A program made the position numbers and the translations under genes. The notes under the pieces were generated by a model. The model searched no databases and was not told the origin of the DNA. It saw only the letters and a list, made by a program, of their open reading frames with translations. From Bacillota bacterium (GTDB lineage: Bacteria; Bacillota; Sulfobacillia; RBS10-35; JAJYVN01), in NCBI GenBank assembly GCA_021827805.1, contig JAKAUG010000165.1:1-7760 (forward strand): 7,760 nt of DNA. The letters are read 5' to 3'. This document shows, one piece after another, positions 5,678 to 7,760 of the stretch (positions within the stretch are counted from its first letter, which is position 1; every line of letters begins with the position of its first letter).

Positions 5678-7477
5678 TCAGCGGCGCCGGGTGGGGGCCG
5701 GTGCCAGGGCCGGACTTCCCGTTTCCGGGGGCAGGGTGTACCCGACATCCCAGAGGGCCTTGGCGAACGCCTCCTCGCCGCCCAGGGGCACCGCCAGGTG
5801 TCGATCCCCCACCAGGGTGCACCGGCCCCGCAGACGGCGGTCGCCGGAGAGTTGCCGTGCCAGATTCGCGTCCGCGCACTCCACCAGGCGCACCGTCCCC
5901 CGATCCCAGAGCAGGCCCACGCGCTCGCGCACCTGGGCCAACAGGTCCCGCACGGTCTCTGGGAGGGGCTGCGCGCTGCGTTCGCTCAGGAAGGCCTCCA
6001 GTTCCTCGGGTCCGCCGCCGCGTGCCGTCGCCGCCAGCAGCAGATCCCGCCGGAGGCTCCAGACGGCTTCGGAGCGGGGCGCGGCATAGCGTTCCAGCAG
6101 CAGGCGCTCCGCGGCCGACGGCGGGTGCCCGGTGCAGACCACGTCCAGGTTGGGGAGCACCTGCAGTACCGTCGTCGGCGCCGAGCTGCGTGGTCCGGGG
6201 CTGTAGGTCTCGGCGGCGCCCAGGCACCAGGCGCCCAGGGGCGTGAGGCGGAAGTACCGCAGACCGTCATAGCGGCTCAGGGCCTCCAGATCGTCGGCGC
6301 CCCAGTTGGTCGCGTAGTCGTCGCGGGCGCCCGCGGGCTCCGTGTAGGCCACGTCCACCATGCCCAGCGTGGCCGCGTACTCGAAGAGGAGGCAGAGGGC
6401 GAACCGTCCCTGCACCACGCTCCAGTCCCCGTACCCCTCGTAGCCGAAGCTCCCGTACTGCGGATCCCCCAGATACAGGCGCCAGGGGTCGTGCACCACC
6501 TCGAAGTCGTATCCGGCGGCCTGCATGAAGGTGAACCACGCGTCCACGTCGATCCAGCGGCCCATGGGGGCGTCGACCAGAGAGGCCGCCACCGCGTGAC
6601 GCCGGGGCGGCACGGACGTCAGGTTGCGGCCGCCGGACGCCTGCTGTCCCTTGATGGCCTCCACCCGTGAGAACTCGTCGATGGGGCCGCGCTCCAGCCA
6701 CCGCCGCCACAGGGTCTGGAGGGTCTGGGGGGCGGGCTCCTGCAGGGCCTGCCGGCCGGCACGGGTCAGCTGCAGCCGCCCGCCCGCGAGCTCGGCCAGC
6801 CCCCCGGCCTGCAGCAGCAGGGGCCAGGCGAAGGCGGCCATGGGTATGCCGACATAGAAGTCCCCGTCCGTCAGGACGGCCTCCAGGGCCTTGCAGGTCC
6901 CCGCGGTGGGGCGTCTGGTGGTCTCGCTGCAGCGCAGCGACCCCGCCTCGACCAGGCGCAGGACCGCCAGGAGGTCGGCCTGGGCGGCGTGCTCGGTGAA
7001 GCGGACGGTTTGTGTGCGCTCCTCGTCGAGATCGTCGCTCGTCTCCGGTGGCAGCTCGTCCTTGCCGACCAGCTGGGCGGGGGCGGGCACGGGAACGAGG
7101 GGCCGCAGCACCGCGCACAGGTCGTCGGGTATCCGCCACTGGCCATTGAAGAGGACCGTGAGCCAGCCGTCGCCCCGTCCCTGGGGCAGGCCCCCGTACT
7201 TGGCGGCAAACGCCCGCGTCTGCAACTGTCCGCCCCCGTGCACGGCCTCCGCGATCGCGGCGCGCGTCCGCTCGTCCATGCCCTTCACCAGCCTGGCCAG
7301 GCTGGTGGGGTCCAGCAGGTACCGGGTCAGCAGGTTGACCAGCTCTGCCTTGCGCGTGGGGGGATGAAACTGCACCCGCTCGGCCGCGGGACGCAGCTCC
7401 GGTACGGTGAGAGCCTCCAGCGCCTGGCGCAGGCTGGGCAGGGACACATTGTCGTCGCGATGGCGCGTTGTGAACAC
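5678..7477 (-). CDS. Helicase-associated (Helicase_C_3 / XPB-Ssl2 N-terminal-like) domain protein without helicase motor
   Basis: A 599-residue protein. Residues 12-55 (PSLRQALEALTVPELRPAAE onward) resemble the small SAP-like or helical N-terminus common in this group. Winged-helix-like stretches follow, for example around 70-125 and 200-245 (LLQAGGLAELAGGRLQLTRAG reads as a wing-type hairpin). The middle (about 305-420) is aromatic-rich (LGDPQYGSFGYEGYGDW). Residues about 436-565 form a Helicase_C_3-like domain: VLQVLPNLDVV, a helical LLLERYA segment, EELEAFLSERSAQPLPETVR and a final strand-rich part. In many bacteria this domain sits beside XPB-like helicases or in stand-alone proteins of unknown role; a DNA-binding or regulatory job is inference. 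No Walker A, DEAD/DEAH or helicase motif VI is seen. The start is uncertain: GTG 7477-7475 gives the longest protein, GTG 7447-7445 would fit the family's usual beginning (SLPSLRQAL), and neither has a well-spaced ribosome-binding site. The gene is convergent with the transposase remnant, 14 bp away. The tail after about 580 is Pro/Ala-rich. Confidence 0.82.
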   Translation of the reverse strand: MFTTRHRDDNVSLPSLRQALEALTVPELRPAAERVQFHPPTRKAELVNLLTRYLLDPTSLARLVKGMDERTRAAIAEAVHGGGQLQTRAFAAKYGGLPQGRGDGWLTVLFNGQWRIPDDLCAVLRPLVPVPAPAQLVGKDELPPETSDDLDEERTQTVRFTEHAAQADLLAVLRLVEAGSLRCSETTRRPTAGTCKALEAVLTDGDFYVGIPMAAFAWPLLLQAGGLAELAGGRLQLTRAGRQALQEPAPQTLQTLWRRWLERGPIDEFSRVEAIKGQQASGGRNLTSVPPRRHAVAASLVDAPMGRWIDVDAWFTFMQAAGYDFEVVHDPWRLYLGDPQYGSFGYEGYGDWSVVQGRFALCLLFEYAATLGMVDVAYTEPAGARDDYATNWGADDLEALSRYDGLRYFRLTPLGAWCLGAAETYSPGPRSSAPTTVLQVLPNLDVVCTGHPPSAAERLLLERYAAPRSEAVWSLRRDLLLAATARGGGPEELEAFLSERSAQPLPETVRDLLAQVRERVGLLWDRGTVRLVECADANLARQLSGDRRLRGRCTLVGDRHLAVPLGGEEAFAKALWDVGYTLPPETGSPALAPAPTRRR

Positions 7478-7760
7478 CCCCGTGTCGAGCGTGCGGGGAG
7501 CGGTATTGGCCGCGCGCCCGCAAGTCCCTCCTCGCGGTGGAGACCGGCGTGGGGCAGGGCGGCGCTGGTGCCCCGCAAGCCCGGGGCCCTGGCTGGGTGC
7601 CGCGGGCCCGCCGCCGTGGCTGCCTCCGGCCCTCAGGCGGGCGCGACGCCTCCCGGTCCGGATCCGGACGCGGCTCCACCCCGGTCCGCGCCATGGCGCG
7701 GGTGCGCGGCCAGGGGACCCGTCCGCGTCGAGTCTTGGTTGTGCGGGGCCCGGTCAAACA
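7478..7760. other. Right-edge region upstream of the helicase-associated-domain gene
   Basis: No coding region is supported here. A minus-strand frame spans the stretch but continues as an out-of-frame shadow inside the downstream gene, with Arg/Pro/Gly-rich translation. This segment should hold the promoter of the helicase-associated-domain gene, but I see no clear -35/-10 pair or strong inverted repeat. Confidence 0.35.

Noticed and set aside
5663..6670. Plus-strand open frame of 335 codons antisense to the helicase-associated-domain gene
   Set aside because: It is antisense to a supported gene and has no recognisable domain or ribosome-binding site. Its valine/glutamine-rich composition follows from the codon pattern of the opposite strand.
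6267..7757. Minus-strand open frame of 496 codons overlapping the helicase-associated-domain gene in another frame
   Set aside because: The overlapping gene has recognisable family motifs over its length, while this frame is almost wholly Arg/Gly/Ala/Pro with no domain.
1..7760. CRISPR array, tRNA or rRNA genes, phage attachment sites
   Set aside because: Reading through, I found no regularly spaced direct repeats, no tRNA-like cloverleaf with a conserved T-loop, and no ribosomal RNA motifs. A covariance search would settle the tRNA point.

Overview
The window is G+C-rich throughout (by eye about two thirds or more; not computed). It comes from a bacterium, with no ribosomal or tRNA gene to fix the lineage. 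A helicase-associated-domain protein without a motor, an MscL-type tail ending in a zinc ribbon, and a polysaccharide-degrading gene pair would fit a high-G+C free-living environmental bacterium such as a Chloroflexota or deep-branching Bacillota member. That placement is inference only.

Layout: (1) 1-180, left edge, no supported gene. (2) 181-3884, minus strand: a heparinase II/III-family protein (upstream, 1896-3884) followed by a DUF4038/GH140-type glycoside hydrolase (181-1473). The two are separated by 422 bp in which I find no gene. Both lack an obvious signal peptide, and together they suggest intracellular breakdown of an acidic plant- or microbe-derived oligosaccharide. (3) 3885-5663: about 1.8 kb of gene debris. 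It holds, in order, a short leader with overlapping inverted repeats in front of the heparinase gene, a scrap of an IS607-type serine recombinase (minus), the last part of an MscL-like zinc-ribbon tail (minus), an ABC-2 transporter permease (plus) lacking its 5' end and carrying five changes of reading frame, and the C-terminal remnant of an IS1634/IS4-like transposase (plus, one frame change). (4) 5678-7477, minus strand: one intact long gene with a C-terminal Helicase_C_3 (XPB/Ssl2 N-terminal-like, helicase-associated) domain. (5) 7478-7760: right edge, upstream region of that gene, no supported gene.

The three long genes are uninterrupted over 1.3, 2.0 and 1.8 kb, while the middle block changes frame repeatedly and contains parts of two different mobile elements. 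It is best read as a decayed insertion/deletion hotspot. The MscL tail and the permease point away from each other and both lack their 5' parts at nearly the same point (about 4523-4530). A single deletion removing a shared divergent promoter region would explain this. The most intriguing possible regulatory signal is the chain of four overlapping inverted repeats between 3886 and 3937, whose last member could cover the ribosome-binding site of the heparinase gene. No complete new multi-gene system is visible.
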